DNA of 64,000 nt from Betaproteobacteria bacterium. Its GTDB lineage: Bacteria; Pseudomonadota; Gammaproteobacteria; Burkholderiales; Rhodocyclaceae. Shown here one piece after another: positions 17,937-29,549 of the stretch (positions are counted from its first letter, which is position 1; each line of letters starts with the position of its first letter). The notes under the pieces were generated by a model that saw nothing but the letters and a program-made list of their open reading frames with translations, was not told where the DNA came from and did no database searches. The stretch lies in assembly GCA_028065725.1 (NCBI GenBank), contig JAPTVL010000324.1, positions 29,864 through 93,863 of the forward strand, read 5' to 3'. Position numbers and translations under genes: made by a program.

Positions 17937-18215
17937 TCAGGAGCGCTTCAGTTCGCGGTAATAGTTCTCGTGCGAACCAAGCAGCAGCAGGAGTCGGGTG
18001 GCGGGGTCGTACTCGTAGGCCAGCAGCGCGAGCTGGTTGTTACATTTGAACTTGTAGACGAAAACGCCGGCGAGATCGCCTTTTTTCGCTTCGCCCAGCG
18101 TGGGATCGTCGACGATGGCCTGCACGGCGGCGTCGACGCCGGTTTTCTGCTTGGGGTGAAGGCGCTTGTAGGCGCGACGGAAAGCGGCGGCTTGGAGAAC
18201 CTTGACGCCCGACAT
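17937..18215 (-). CDS. RelE/ParE-superfamily toxin
   Basis: A 92-residue basic protein of the type II toxin fold that either cleaves mRNA at the ribosome (RelE type) or poisons gyrase (ParE type). The run VKVLQAAAFRRAYKRLHPKQK is a typical start and the C-terminal strands LLLLLGSHENYYRELKR resemble RelE-like mRNA interferases with C-terminal basic and aromatic residues. Which activity applies is not clear from sequence. It begins 2 bp after the antitoxin stop, in the usual antitoxin-first order. Confidence 0.8.
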   Translation of the reverse strand: MSGVKVLQAAAFRRAYKRLHPKQKTGVDAAVQAIVDDPTLGEAKKGDLAGVFVYKFKCNNQLALLAYEYDPATRLLLLLGSHENYYRELKRS

Positions 18216-18217
18216 GG

Positions 18218-18445
18218 TCAGTCGCGCTTGCCTTCGGCGATGAAGGGGGTGGCCAGCGCCGGCCCCTCGGCGCGGGCGATCAGCAGGTCGCGGACGAAAT
18301 CGATGGGCAGGTCGGGATTGTCGAGCGCTGTCTTGCCGACCATGGCCCAGAACTCGATCTGGCCGGCGATGGTGCGGCGCTCGGCCTGGGCCTGGGCGCG
18401 AGCCTGTTCGTACAGCGCGTCGTCGATGCGGACTGGCATACCCAT
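18218..18445 (-). CDS. ParD-like antitoxin of a type II toxin-antitoxin pair
   Basis: A 75-residue protein. Its N-terminus MGMPVRIDDALYEQAR looks like a ribbon-helix-helix DNA-binding segment and the rest (ERRTIAGQIEFWAMVGKTAL) matches ParD-like antitoxins. The start at 18445 is chosen for the RBS GAGGTG six bases upstream; the open frame extends six codons further. The antitoxin should bind the adjacent toxin and repress its own operon through the inverted repeat at 18467-18480. Confidence 0.8.
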   Translation of the reverse strand: MGMPVRIDDALYEQARAQAQAERRTIAGQIEFWAMVGKTALDNPDLPIDFVRDLLIARAEGPALATPFIAEGKRD

Positions 18446-18466
18446 GGCTTCACCTCGAATCAATGC

Positions 18467-18480
18467 GCTACAAAAGTAGC
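18467..18480. promoter_or_regulatory. Probable operator of the ParD-like/RelE-like operon
   Basis: Perfect inverted repeat GCTAC-AAAA-GTAGC, 22 bp upstream of the antitoxin start. Short palindromes at this place are the usual autorepression sites of ribbon-helix-helix antitoxins. The assignment is by position and symmetry only. Confidence 0.5.
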
Positions 18481-18561
18481 AAACATGGCCACTATAGCCG
18501 CAAAGTCACCGTGTCGCCAGCGCCAGCGCGCTGCGTCCCTTTGGGAACTTTTACGTGGATT

Positions 18562-18590
18562 CTTGGGTATTTGTACCAAGAGGTTAGAAT
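18562..18590 (+). promoter_or_regulatory. Near-palindrome and -10 box upstream of the MNT/HEPN genes
   Basis: Positions 18562-18580 read CTTGGGTATTTGTACCAAG, a near-perfect inverted repeat with one extra G. TAGAAT, a good -10 hexamer, follows at 18585-18590. Together they look like a promoter with an operator. The surrounding 18481-18686 gap is notably AT-richer than the genes around it. Confidence 0.4.
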
Positions 18591-18686
18591 TTCCCCATGC
18601 ATGCTTGCTTGCCAGTCCCATTAACTTGCATGGGAACTTATCACTTGTAGACCGGGCCATCGACGGCGTTTCGAATGGAGTATCCG

Positions 18687-18977
18687 ATGAACCGCTCACA
18701 CGCACTTGAAATTCTCGCCCGGAGCAAAGCGACGCTCGCCGAACGCTATCGGGTAACGCGGCTGGCCTTGTTCGGATCGACCGCCCGCGATGCCGCCCGT
18801 AGCGACAGCGATGTTGACGTGCTTGTCAGCTTCGATGGCCCGGCGACATCGGAGCGCTACTTCGGCGTCCAGTTTTATCTAGAGGACCTGCTCGGCTGCG
18901 GAGTCGACCTGGTGACCGACAAGGCGCTGCGCGCCGAGTTGCGTCCCTTCATCGAAAAAGAGGCCGTTGATGTCTGA
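18687..18977 (+). CDS. MntA-type nucleotidyltransferase antitoxin
   Basis: A 96-residue minimal nucleotidyltransferase. The catalytic signature GSTARDAARSDSDVDVLV (GSxxR...DxD) is intact. In MNT/HEPN modules this protein neutralises the HEPN RNase, in studied cases by adding AMP groups to the toxin. The start at 18687 is chosen because GGAG lies six bases upstream. Its stop overlaps the following HEPN gene by 8 bp, the usual coupled layout. Confidence 0.85.
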   Translation: MNRSHALEILARSKATLAERYRVTRLALFGSTARDAARSDSDVDVLVSFDGPATSERYFGVQFYLEDLLGCGVDLVTDKALRAELRPFIEKEAVDV

Positions 18978-19200
18978 CAGTACGCCGCGTGAGTGGCGCT
19001 TTTACATCGACGACATGATTGACTGTGCGGAGAAGGTCATCGCCTATCCGCAAATTCCGTGGCGGCAAGTCGTCGCCACGCGCAATCGGCTGATTCATGG
19101 CTATCTTGGCATCGATAACGATACGCTGTGGAACATTGTCGAGCGGGATACGCCGGCATTGCTCGCGCAACTCGCGGCCCTCAAGAGCCAACCCGATTGA
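18970..19200 (+). CDS. HepT-like (DUF86) HEPN toxin with internal deletion
   Basis: A 76-residue protein, whereas HepT/DUF86 toxins are usually 110-140. The N-terminus WRFYIDDMIDCAEKVIAY matches helix 1 and then jumps straight to PQIPWRQVVATRNRLIHGY, which is the later helix; about 40-45 residues of the middle are missing, in frame. The RNase motif RxxxxHxY (RNRLIHGY) is intact. The protein is probably inactive or altered because the HEPN four-helix bundle cannot form normally. It overlaps the MntA-like gene. I cannot exclude that the short form still binds its partner. Confidence 0.75.
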   Translation: MSDSTPREWRFYIDDMIDCAEKVIAYPQIPWRQVVATRNRLIHGYLGIDNDTLWNIVERDTPALLAQLAALKSQPD

Positions 19201-19297
19201 TCGGGAAGTAGCTCTCCTCGCTGCCGTCGCGCCAGTGCCGTCCGCAAGGGATACCGCCCCGGCTCTGCCGGAGGCATAACTTTCAGGCAGGCACGCT

Positions 19298-20419
<1,122 letters not shown>

Positions 20420-20425
20420 AACTAT

Positions 20426-20456
20426 GGGAAGGGGGAAGGGGGAAGGGGGAAGGGGG
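20426..20456 (+). repeat. GGGGGAA tandem purine tract, downstream flank of the four-helix-bundle gene
   Basis: Four tandem copies of a GGGGGAA-type 7-mer on the plus strand, ending at the stop codon of the next gene. The opposite flank (20814-20843) carries the same kind of repeat in the opposite orientation, so the two could pair. Confidence 0.8.
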
Positions 20457-20813
20457 TCAGAGCTTGCGGCGAATTGATGCCGCGAGGCCCATTACCAGCC
20501 CGGAAACTTCGTCGACTTTCCCTTGCAGTTCCTCCGGTTGCTCAAAGTAATTCAATCGCCCAGCCAACTCGATCAGTGTATCGAGTTCGGACAGCGAACC
20601 AGCGGCGATGCCCAGAAAATGCAGCAACTCCTTGCTGCCATTCCGGGCGAAGCCCTCTGCCATGTTGGCGGGCACCGATATGGCGGCTCGCCGCATCTGG
20701 CTTGTCAGCCCGAATTGTTCATGCGGGGGAAAGGCCAAGGTTGCGGCATAAACGCTCTCCACCAGGTCCATGGCTTGTTGCCAAGCCTTGAGCGTCCGGT
20801 GGCTCCGCTTCAC
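20457..20813 (-). CDS. Four-helix-bundle protein (23S rRNA intervening-sequence protein family)
   Basis: A 118-residue protein of the S23/IVP family, with typical motifs [35 protein letters not shown] and [18 protein letters not shown]. First found inside intervening sequences of 23S rRNA, these genes are also scattered through bacterial chromosomes; no function is established. Translation starts at GTG (20813), and the RBS-like AAGGG is supplied by the purine tract upstream. It sits between dnaK and dnaJ, an unusual place, bounded on both sides by inverted GGGAA-type repeats, which points to insertion as a unit. Confidence 0.88.
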   Translation of the reverse strand: MKRSHRTLKAWQQAMDLVESVYAATLAFPPHEQFGLTSQMRRAAISVPANMAEGFARNGSKELLHFLGIAAGSLSELDTLIELAGRLNYFEQPEELQGKVDEVSGLVMGLAASIRRKL

Positions 20814-20843
20814 ACCCTTCCCCCTTCACCCTTCTCCCTTCCC
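20814..20843 (-). repeat. GGGAAGG purine tract (minus strand), upstream flank of the four-helix-bundle gene
   Basis: On the minus strand this reads as imperfect tandem GGGAAGG/GGGTGAA units just after the dnaK stop (20847) and directly before the GTG start of the inserted gene. It is inverted relative to 20426-20456. Confidence 0.75.
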
Positions 20844-20846
20844 GCA

Positions 20847-22793
<1,947 letters not shown>

Positions 22794-22852
22794 GATTTTT
22801 CCTTTAAGAATGTTGCTCGCCGGGGATGTTCCGCAGCGAATCTCTATGCCTG

Positions 22853-22880
22853 ATATGGGGGTATGGCGGGTAGCTTCAAG
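22853..22880 (-). promoter_or_regulatory. Sigma-32 heat-shock promoter for dnaK
   Basis: On the minus strand CTTGAA (22875-22880) is separated by 14 bp from CCCCATAT (22853-22860), an exact match to the sigma-32 pattern (CTTGAA, 13-17 bp, CCCCATnT). It overlaps the last codons of grpE and lies about 60 bp upstream of the dnaK ATG. Confidence 0.85.
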
Positions 22881-23460
22881 CCGCCGGTGCTGCTTTTGCC
22901 TTCGAAACCATCACCAGCGCCGGGCGGATCACGCGGCCGTGCAGGGCATAGCCTTTTTGCAGGACCTGGAGCACGGTATTGGCTTCGGTTTTTTCGTCCG
23001 GGGCTTCGATCTGGCCGATGGCCTGATGAAAGTTCGGATCGAACTTCTGGCCGAGCGGGTTGATCTCGGCCAGGCCGGATTTCTCGAAGGCGGCAACCAG
23101 CTGGCGCAGGGTCAGTTCGACGCCTTCCTTGAGGTGCTCGGCGCTCTGGTTGTCGCTGGCCAGCGCGGCTTCGAGGCTGTCCTTGACCGCCAGCAGTTCG
23201 CCGGAGAACTTCTCGACGGCGAACTTGCCGGCCTTGCCGATGTCCTCCTGGGCGCGGCGGCGCACGTTCTCGGTTTCGGCCTTGGCGCGCAGCCAGGCGT
23301 CGTGGTGCTCGGCAGCCTTGAGTTCGGCGGCCTTGAGCAGGTCTTCGAGGCTGGGCATCACCGTGGTTTCGGGGCCTGGGTCAATAGTCGGCGCCGGGGA
23401 CACGGCGGCGTCCGGCAGCATTGCGGGATCTTGGCTGGAGGTGCTGGATTTTTCCTGCAT
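22876..23460 (-). CDS. grpE: Nucleotide exchange factor GrpE
   Basis: GrpE releases ADP from DnaK. I choose the start at 23460 ([11 protein letters not shown], 194 residues): an AGGAG RBS lies eight bases upstream, and the longer open frame to 23490 would start inside the sigma-32 -10 box. A disordered N-terminus is followed by a long helix ([18 protein letters not shown]) and the C-terminal beta domain with [10 protein letters not shown] and [18 protein letters not shown], the family signature. It heads the grpE-dnaK-dnaJ group. Confidence 0.96.
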   Translation of the reverse strand: MQEKSSTSSQDPAMLPDAAVSPAPTIDPGPETTVMPSLEDLLKAAELKAAEHHDAWLRAKAETENVRRRAQEDIGKAGKFAVEKFSGELLAVKDSLEAALASDNQSAEHLKEGVELTLRQLVAAFEKSGLAEINPLGQKFDPNFHQAIGQIEAPDEKTEANTVLQVLQKGYALHGRVIRPALVMVSKAKAAPAA

Positions 23461-23488
23461 GGGTCGGGCTCCTGAAGAAACCCGCTGC

Positions 23489-23516
23489 ATATGAGGGTGA
23501 ATCCGGCGGCTTCAAG
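23489..23516 (-). promoter_or_regulatory. Sigma-32 heat-shock promoter for grpE
   Basis: On the minus strand CTTGAA (23511-23516) is 13 bp from CCCTCATAT (23489-23497), one change from the sigma-32 consensus. The predicted start site is about 20 bp before the grpE ATG at 23460. No HrcA-type CIRCE inverted repeat is seen nearby. Confidence 0.8.
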
Positions 23517-23553
23517 CCCGGTTTTTGAAAAATTCGACGGATGGCGGGAAGTC

Positions 23554-23988
23554 TCAGGCCTGTGCGCGGACCCAGCGGATCAGGCTGCCGGCATCCATGG
23601 CGCCGGATTGCCGCGCCACTTCGCGGCCGTTGCGGAACAGGGCCAGCGTCGGTATCGAGCGGATGCCGAAGCGCGCCGCGAGCTGTTGCTCTTCTTCGGT
23701 GTTCACCTTGGCCAGACGGAACTCCGGCTCAAGTTGCCTTGCCGCCTGGGCAAAGGCCGGCGCCATGCTGCGGCAGGGGCCGCACCAAGGTGCCCAGAAA
23801 TCGACCAGCAGCGGAATGTCGGAACGCCCGGCGTGGGTATCGAAGTTGGCGGTGCCGAGTTCCACCGGCTCGCCGGGGAACAGTCGCGCCTTGCACTTGC
23901 CGCAGCTGCCGCCATCGGCGAGGCGATCGGCGGGCAGCCGGTTGGCCGTGTGGCAGTGGGGGCAGACGACGATCACGGGGTCGGACAT
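23554..23988 (-). CDS. trxC: Thioredoxin 2 (zinc-binding)
   Basis: A 144-residue TrxC. An N-terminal zinc module with two Cys pairs, CPHC and CGKC (about residues 9-12 and 29-32), precedes a thioredoxin domain with the active site WAPWCGPC. It reduces protein disulfides in the cytoplasm and is often part of the oxidative stress response. Starting at 23988 gives MSDPVIVVCPHCHTANRLP, the standard N-terminus. It lies upstream of grpE on the same strand with a 93-bp gap that holds the heat-shock promoter. Confidence 0.95.
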   Translation of the reverse strand: MSDPVIVVCPHCHTANRLPADRLADGGSCGKCKARLFPGEPVELGTANFDTHAGRSDIPLLVDFWAPWCGPCRSMAPAFAQAARQLEPEFRLAKVNTEEEQQLAARFGIRSIPTLALFRNGREVARQSGAMDAGSLIRWVRAQA

Positions 23989-24050
23989 GATGCACTCCAA
24001 ATATCAGGTTCAACTGATATATGGGTGGCGGCATCAAGTTCAAGCAGGCG

Positions 24051-25145
24051 TCAGTTCCCGGCGCCGAGTGCCTTCGCCCGCCCGGCTGCCGCCGGATCGG
24101 TCTGGCTTGCAAGCGGCCAGCCGGCGAGGTGGGTCGAGGCGACCTGGCCCAGCGCGGCGACCCAGTCCGGCCGTTCATTGACGCAGGGAATGTAGTGGAA
24201 TTCCTTGCCGCCGGAGGAGAGAAAGGCCGCCTTGCATTCCATGGCGATTTCCTCGAGGGTTTCGAGACAGTCGGCGACGAATCCGGGGCAAATCACGTCG
24301 ACCCGCGCCGTGCCTTCGCGGCCGAGCCTTTCCAGGGTCGCCTGGGTATAGGGCTGCAGCCACTCGGCCTTGCCGAAGCGCGACTGGAAGGTGATCAGGT
24401 AGTTGTCCTCGGCCAACCCCAGGGCTTCGGCCAGCAGGCGGCCGGTTTTCCGGCATTCGCAATGATAGGGATCGCCCAGATCGAGCGAGCGGCGCGGCAG
24501 GCCATGAAAGCTCATTACCAGGCGCGCGTTTTTGTCCGGCCGACCCGTGGCGGCCCAGTGTTCGCGGACGCTGGCGGCCAGTGCGCCGATGTAGCCGGGG
24601 TGGTCGTGGAAGTGCTTGACGAAGCGCAGTTCCGGCGGATTGCGGCAGCGCTTGACCCAGTCGGCCACATCGTCCATTACGCTGGCACTGGTGCTGGCCG
24701 CGTACTGGGGATACAGCGGCAGCACCAGCACGCGTTCGACGCCTTCGCGCTTGAAGCGGTCGAGGACGCCGGCGATCGATGGCTGGCCATAGCGCATGGC
24801 CCATGCCACCAGGATCTCGGGCATTCCCGAGTGCCCCAGCCAGCCGCGCAGCAGCTTGGCCTGGCGCTCGGTGTGCACCTGCAGCGGCGACCCTTCCGGC
24901 ATCCAGATCTGGGCGTATTTGGCCGCCGACTTCGCCGGACGCAGGTTGAGGATGATGCCGTTGAGGATCAGCCACCAGACCGGGCGCGGAATCTCGACGA
25001 CGCGGGGATCCCACAGGAACTGCTTCAGATAGCGGCGCAATGCCGCGGCCGTGGGTGCTTCGGGGGTGCCCAGATTGACCAGCAGGATCGCGGTGCGGCG
25101 CGCGGTGCCGTGCTGTGGCGCGGGTTCGGGAGCGTAGCGGGGCAT
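24051..25145 (-). CDS. hemH: Ferrochelatase
   Basis: HemH inserts iron into protoporphyrin IX as the last step of heme synthesis. The 364-residue length is normal. Visible motifs are [13 protein letters not shown] at the start, [11 protein letters not shown] with the catalytic His, and the region [13 protein letters not shown] with the conserved Glu. It follows hrcA by 21 bp on the same strand, an arrangement seen in other betaproteobacteria. Confidence 0.96.
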   Translation of the reverse strand: MPRYAPEPAPQHGTARRTAILLVNLGTPEAPTAAALRRYLKQFLWDPRVVEIPRPVWWLILNGIILNLRPAKSAAKYAQIWMPEGSPLQVHTERQAKLLRGWLGHSGMPEILVAWAMRYGQPSIAGVLDRFKREGVERVLVLPLYPQYAASTSASVMDDVADWVKRCRNPPELRFVKHFHDHPGYIGALAASVREHWAATGRPDKNARLVMSFHGLPRRSLDLGDPYHCECRKTGRLLAEALGLAEDNYLITFQSRFGKAEWLQPYTQATLERLGREGTARVDVICPGFVADCLETLEEIAMECKAAFLSSGGKEFHYIPCVNERPDWVAALGQVASTHLAGWPLASQTDPAAAGRAKALGAGN

Positions 25146-25166
25146 GAGGCCTGATGAAAGGAATGG

Positions 25167-26186
25167 TCAGGGCGCAGAGAGCGCCGAGGAGAGCAGCTTG
25201 GCGGTGATGTCCACGATCGGGATCACGCGTTCGTAAGCCATGCGCGTCGGGCCGATGACGCCGATGGTGCCGACAATCTGGCCGTCGACCTCGTAAGGGG
25301 CGGCGACCACGCTGCATTCGTCGAGCGGGGCGATGCCGGATTCACCGCCGATGAACACCTGCACGCCTTCGGCGCGGCTGGACAGTTCCAGCAGTTGGGC
25401 GAGGCCGGTGCGCTGCTCGAACAGATCGAACAGGCGGCGCAGGCGCGCCATGTTGGACGAGAGGTCTTCGACGTCGAGCAGCTTGCGCTCGCCACTGATG
25501 ACGTATTGCGTCGATGTGTCGGAGATGGCCTGGTTGCCGGCGTCGAGCGCGGCGGTCATCAGTTCCGACATGTCGGCACGCAGCTGGCGCAGTTCCTCCA
25601 CCACCCGTGCGCGTACCTGGTCGAAGTCGAGTCCGAGGCAGTTCTGGTTCAGGTAGTTGGCGGCTTCGATCAGTTCGGCCGGGCTGTAGTTGCGCTGGGT
25701 GAACAGGATGCGGTTCTGTACGTCGCCGTCGGCGGTGACGATGATCAGCAGCACGCGCTTGTCCGACAGGCTGAGGAACTCGATCTGGCGGATGCGCGGC
25801 TGCTGGCGGCGCGGCGCCACCACGACGCCGGCAAAGGCCGTGAGCTGCGACAGCAGCTGCGAAGCATGGTTGATCACCAGTTGCGGCTGGTCGGGTTGCA
25901 TGGCTTCCTTGATTTCGGAAAGCTCGCTGCCGCGCAGGGGTTTTACGGTGAGCAGCGAGTCCACGAACAGCCGGTAGCCCAGCGGCGTCGGCACGCGTCC
26001 GGCCGAGGTGTGCGGGCTGGCGATGAAACCCATTTCCTCCAGATCGGACATCACGTTGCGGATCGTCGCCGGCGACAGTTCCAGTCCGGAGTATTTCGAC
26101 AGCGTGCGCGAACCGACCGGCTGACCTTCCGCGATATAGCGTTCGATCAGGGTCTTCAGCAGGGTTTGCGCGCGGTAATCGAGCAT
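25167..26186 (-). CDS. hrcA: Heat-inducible transcription repressor HrcA
   Basis: A 339-residue repressor that binds CIRCE operators and is kept active by GroEL in studied species. Starting at 26186 gives [18 protein letters not shown], the winged-helix domain ([17 protein letters not shown] is its recognition region); the open frame upstream is not family-like. The central GAF-like effector domain and C-terminal part ([17 protein letters not shown]) are typical. I find no CIRCE site in this window, so its targets, probably groESL, are elsewhere; grpE and dnaK here look sigma-32 controlled. Confidence 0.95.
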   Translation of the reverse strand: MLDYRAQTLLKTLIERYIAEGQPVGSRTLSKYSGLELSPATIRNVMSDLEEMGFIASPHTSAGRVPTPLGYRLFVDSLLTVKPLRGSELSEIKEAMQPDQPQLVINHASQLLSQLTAFAGVVVAPRRQQPRIRQIEFLSLSDKRVLLIIVTADGDVQNRILFTQRNYSPAELIEAANYLNQNCLGLDFDQVRARVVEELRQLRADMSELMTAALDAGNQAISDTSTQYVISGERKLLDVEDLSSNMARLRRLFDLFEQRTGLAQLLELSSRAEGVQVFIGGESGIAPLDECSVVAAPYEVDGQIVGTIGVIGPTRMAYERVIPIVDITAKLLSSALSAP

Positions 26187-26293
26187 GGCGGCAATTCTAG
26201 CAGTCTGGCAGTCTGGCCGACCGCTACCGTACAGGCCCTCCGCAGTCGGGACGCGACCCAAAAGCCGCCGGCAATTGTGGTTTAATCGCCCGC

Positions 26294-27172
26294 ATGAACA
26301 GCGCATTTCGCACCATCGCCCTGGTCGGCAAGTACCAGAGCCGGGAAATTGCCGAGTCCCTGCTGTCGCTTGCCGCGTTCCTCAAGGGGCGCGGCATCGC
26401 CGTGCTGCTGGAAGAGGCGACCGCGGCGGCGGTGGGCAGCAATGACTATGAGGTGGCCGGCTACGAGGCCATCGGCGATCGCGCCGACCTGGCGGTGGTG
26501 CTCGGCGGCGACGGCACCATGCTCAATACGGCCCGGCACCTGGCGCGCTTCGAGGTGCCGCTGGTCGGCATCAACCAGGGACGGCTCGGCTTCATGACCG
26601 ACATCGCGCTGGATGCGATGATCGAGAGCATCACGGCCCTGCTCGACGGGAAATTTTTCCGCGAACGGCGTTTCCTGCTCGCGGCCGAAATACTGCGCGA
26701 TGGCGAATGCGCCTATCAGACACTGGCCTTGAATGACGTCGTCGTCAACAAGGGCGAAATCGGCCGCATGATCGAGCTCGACGTCAAGGTCGATGGCGAA
26801 CTGATCCACGTCCTGCGCGCCGACGGCCTGATCGTGTGCACCCCCACCGGGTCGACGGCCTATGCGCTGTCCGCCAACGGTCCGATCCTGCATCCCTCGA
26901 TCGCCGGGATCGCCATCGTGCCGTTGTGTCCGCACGCACTGTCGAACCGGCCGATCACCGTCAGCGACAGCTGCACGATCGACATCGCCCTGCTGCCGCC
27001 CCACGACGCCCGGGTGCACTTCGATGGCCAGACGCGCTTCGACGCACGCGCCGGCGACGTGGTGCGCATACGGCGCTCGCGCCACACCATCACCTTGCTG
27101 CACCCGCCCGGCTACAGCTATTTCGCCATGCTGCGGGAGAAGCTGCACTGGAGCTCCACTCCCCGCCACTGA
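26294..27172 (+). CDS. nadK: NAD kinase
   Basis: NadK phosphorylates NAD to NADP. The 292-residue protein has the GGDGTML motif (about residue 73), NDVVVNKG and the [16 protein letters not shown] block that shape the active site. It is divergent from hrcA across 107 bp. The order hrcA/nadK/recN is usual for betaproteobacteria. Confidence 0.97.
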   Translation: MNSAFRTIALVGKYQSREIAESLLSLAAFLKGRGIAVLLEEATAAAVGSNDYEVAGYEAIGDRADLAVVLGGDGTMLNTARHLARFEVPLVGINQGRLGFMTDIALDAMIESITALLDGKFFRERRFLLAAEILRDGECAYQTLALNDVVVNKGEIGRMIELDVKVDGELIHVLRADGLIVCTPTGSTAYALSANGPILHPSIAGIAIVPLCPHALSNRPITVSDSCTIDIALLPPHDARVHFDGQTRFDARAGDVVRIRRSRHTITLLHPPGYSYFAMLREKLHWSSTPRH

Positions 27173-27321
27173 AAGCTTATGAATAAATCTACTGCGCGTG
27201 CCGGATCGGGGATTGGGCGGTGCTCGCTATCCTCACATATAACAACATATGTTCCGGTAGCCGCGCTCCGGCCGCACTCCGCTGCGGCCCGCTTGCTACG
27301 ATTTCTTCAAAAGCTTTGTCC

Positions 27322-28974
27322 ATGCTCCTGCGCCTGATCATCCGCGATTTCGTTATTGTCGACCGGCTCGAACTCGAGTTCGGCGCTGGCTTCGGCGCCC
27401 TCACCGGCGAGACCGGCGCCGGCAAGTCGATCCTGGTCGATGCGCTGTCCCTGGCTATGGGCGAGCGCGCCGATGCCACGGTGGTCAGGAGCGGCGCCGA
27501 GCGTGCCGAGATTTCCGCCGAGTTCGACGTGGCGCCGGGCGGCGCACTCGAAGCCTGGTTGCGGGCCGGCGATTACGACACCGAGGCCTGCCTGATGCGC
27601 CGCGTGATCGACAGCGCCGGGCGTTCCCGCGCCTACATCAACGGCGCCGCGGCGACGCTCGGGCAAATGCGCGAAGTGGCCGATTTTCTGGCCGACATCC
27701 ACGGCCAGAATGCCCATCATTCGCTGCTGCGCGGCGATGCCCAGCGCGACCTGCTCGACACCCACGCCGGGGCGCAGGCGCTGGCGCGCGACGTCGCTGC
27801 CGCCTATGGCGCATGGCGCGCGGCGCGTGAGGCGCGGCAAGCCGCCGAGAAGGATGTCGAAGCCACGCTGCGCGAGCGCGAACTGCTCGAATGGCAGGTC
27901 AAGGAACTGGTCGCCCTGGCCTTCGATGCCGCCGACTGGCAGGAAACCGAGCAGGAGCAGCGCCGGCTGGGCAATTCCAATGCGCTGCTGGAAGGCGCCG
28001 GCATGGCGCTGGCGGCGCTGGAGGAGGGCGAGGGCGCGAGCCTGCCCATGCTGCAGCATGCCGGGGCGCGCCTGTCCGAACTGACCGGCTTCGACCCGGC
28101 CCTGGGCGAAGCGGCGCAACTGTTCGAGAGTGCGCTGATCCAGCTCGAAGAGTCGGCGCTGGCGCTACGGCGCTACCAGGACAGACTGGAACTCGATCCG
28201 GCGCGGCTCAACGAACTCGACAACCGCATCGACGCCGTGACGCAGATGGCACGCAAGCATCGCGTCGCACCAGAAGAATTGCCCATCCTGCTGCAGGACC
28301 TGCAGGCGCGGCTGGCCGAACTCACGCTGCGTGCCGATCCGGCAGCCCTGGCCGAGCGCGAGCGCCAGGCGGAAGCCGCATTCCGCACGGCGGCAAAGCA
28401 GCTTTCCGCCTTGCGCACCAAGACCGCCAAGGCCTTGTCCAAGGCCGTGACGGCCGGCATGCAGGAACTGGCGATGGCCGGCGGTCGTTTCGAAATTGCT
28501 CTGGAGCCGCTGCCCGAGGGTGCTTCCTGCGGCCTGGAAAGTGTTGAGTTCCTGGTCTCGGCCAACGCCGGTCAGCCGCTGCGTCCGTTGGCCAAGGTCG
28601 CGTCCGGCGGCGAACTGTCGCGCATCGGTCTGGCGCTGCAGGTCATTGCGAGCCAGGCCAATCCGGCCGGCACGCTGATTTTCGACGAGGTCGATGTTGG
28701 CATCGGCGGTCGTGTTGCCGAGATCGTCGGCCGCATGTTGCGCGAGCTGGGCAAGAGCCGCCAGGTGCTGTGCGTGACCCACTTGCCGCAGGTGGCGGCG
28801 CAGGCCGACTGGCAGTGGTCGATCGCCAAGGAAACCAGGGGCGATACGACGGTCTCGTCGGTCAGCGTGCTTGATCGGGATGCTCGCGTCGGCGAAATCG
28901 CCCGCATGCTCGGCGGCGAGAAGATCACCGACACCACGCGCCGCCATGCGGCGGAAATGCTCGGTATCGGCTAA
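27322..28974 (+). CDS. recN: DNA repair protein RecN
   Basis: A 550-residue SMC-like ATPase that helps repair double-strand breaks. The start at 27322 gives MLLRLIIRDFVIVDRLEL; the open frame runs 34 codons further up without family similarity. Walker A is GETGAGKSILVDAL, the ABC signature ASGGELSRIGLALQ, and Walker B TLIFDEVDVGIGG; the coiled-coil arms lie between (about residues 150-360). It converges on the GDT1-family gene with a 4-bp overlap of the ends. Confidence 0.97.
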   Translation: MLLRLIIRDFVIVDRLELEFGAGFGALTGETGAGKSILVDALSLAMGERADATVVRSGAERAEISAEFDVAPGGALEAWLRAGDYDTEACLMRRVIDSAGRSRAYINGAAATLGQMREVADFLADIHGQNAHHSLLRGDAQRDLLDTHAGAQALARDVAAAYGAWRAAREARQAAEKDVEATLRERELLEWQVKELVALAFDAADWQETEQEQRRLGNSNALLEGAGMALAALEEGEGASLPMLQHAGARLSELTGFDPALGEAAQLFESALIQLEESALALRRYQDRLELDPARLNELDNRIDAVTQMARKHRVAPEELPILLQDLQARLAELTLRADPAALAERERQAEAAFRTAAKQLSALRTKTAKALSKAVTAGMQELAMAGGRFEIALEPLPEGASCGLESVEFLVSANAGQPLRPLAKVASGGELSRIGLALQVIASQANPAGTLIFDEVDVGIGGRVAEIVGRMLRELGKSRQVLCVTHLPQVAAQADWQWSIAKETRGDTTVSSVSVLDRDARVGEIARMLGGEKITDTTRRHAAEMLGIG

Positions 28975-29543
28975 GCCGGAACAGGTGGCGCGCCGAGCAT
29001 GGTGTAGATGCCGGTCGCGATGAACACGCCGGCGGCAATCCAGCGAATGATGTTCAGCGGCAGGCGCTTGGCCAGCTTCTCGCCGACGATGACAGCCGGT
29101 ACGTTGGCCAGCATCATGCCTAGCGTGGTGCCCATCACCACGGCGAACAGGGCGCCCTGAAACTGCGCGCCCAGCGCCACCGTGGCGAACTGGGTCTTGT
29201 CGCCCATTTCGGCGATGAAAAAGGCGATCGTGGTGGTGACGAAGGCGCCGGCCGGATGGATTTTCGGGTCTTCGTCGAGCGAATCCGGGTGCAGCGCCCA
29301 GAGACCGAAGGCGATGAATACGGCGCCGGTGATCCACGGCAGCCAGTGCGGCGCGATCAGTTGCGCCAGCCAGACGCCGACCGAGCCGGCCAGGGCGTGA
29401 TTGAGCACCGTCGCGACAAAAATGCCGGCAATGATGGCCCCGGGCTTGCGCAGTCGTGCGGCGAGCACGAAGGAGAGCAACTGGGTCTTGTCGCCGATTT
29501 CGGCGATGGCGACCAGCGTGGTCGAGGTGAGGAAGGCTTCCAA
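28971..29543 (-). CDS. TMEM165/GDT1 family (UPF0016) cation transporter
   Basis: A 190-residue membrane protein of two homologous halves, each with the family signature: EIGDKTQLL (about residue 15) and EMGDKTQFAT (about residue 111). Bacterial and eukaryotic relatives move Mn2+ or Ca2+, and bacterial members are often manganese exporters. It starts 7 bp after the fur stop on the same strand, so it may be cotranscribed with this metal regulator. No manganese riboswitch is possible in that short gap. Confidence 0.88.
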   Translation of the reverse strand: MEAFLTSTTLVAIAEIGDKTQLLSFVLAARLRKPGAIIAGIFVATVLNHALAGSVGVWLAQLIAPHWLPWITGAVFIAFGLWALHPDSLDEDPKIHPAGAFVTTTIAFFIAEMGDKTQFATVALGAQFQGALFAVVMGTTLGMMLANVPAVIVGEKLAKRLPLNIIRWIAAGVFIATGIYTMLGAPPVPA

Positions 29544-29549
29544 ACCGGG

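Noticed and set aside
18508..18530. An eighth copy of the 24-bp element.
   Set aside because: Only the CGCCAGCGCC core matches clearly; too many changes to count.
19222..19245. Another possible 24-bp element copy near the HepT-like gene end.
   Set aside because: CGCGCCAGTGCCG matches only in part; more likely chance or a decayed copy.
26187..26293. Search for a CIRCE operator between hrcA and nadK (a CTAGCAGTCTGGCAGTCTGG stretch drew attention).
   Set aside because: It is a direct, not inverted, repeat and does not match TTAGCACTC-N9-GAGTGCTAA.
29544..29549. Manganese (yybP-ykoY) riboswitch before the GDT1-family gene.
   Set aside because: Only 6 bp separate it from fur, so there is no room for a riboswitch.
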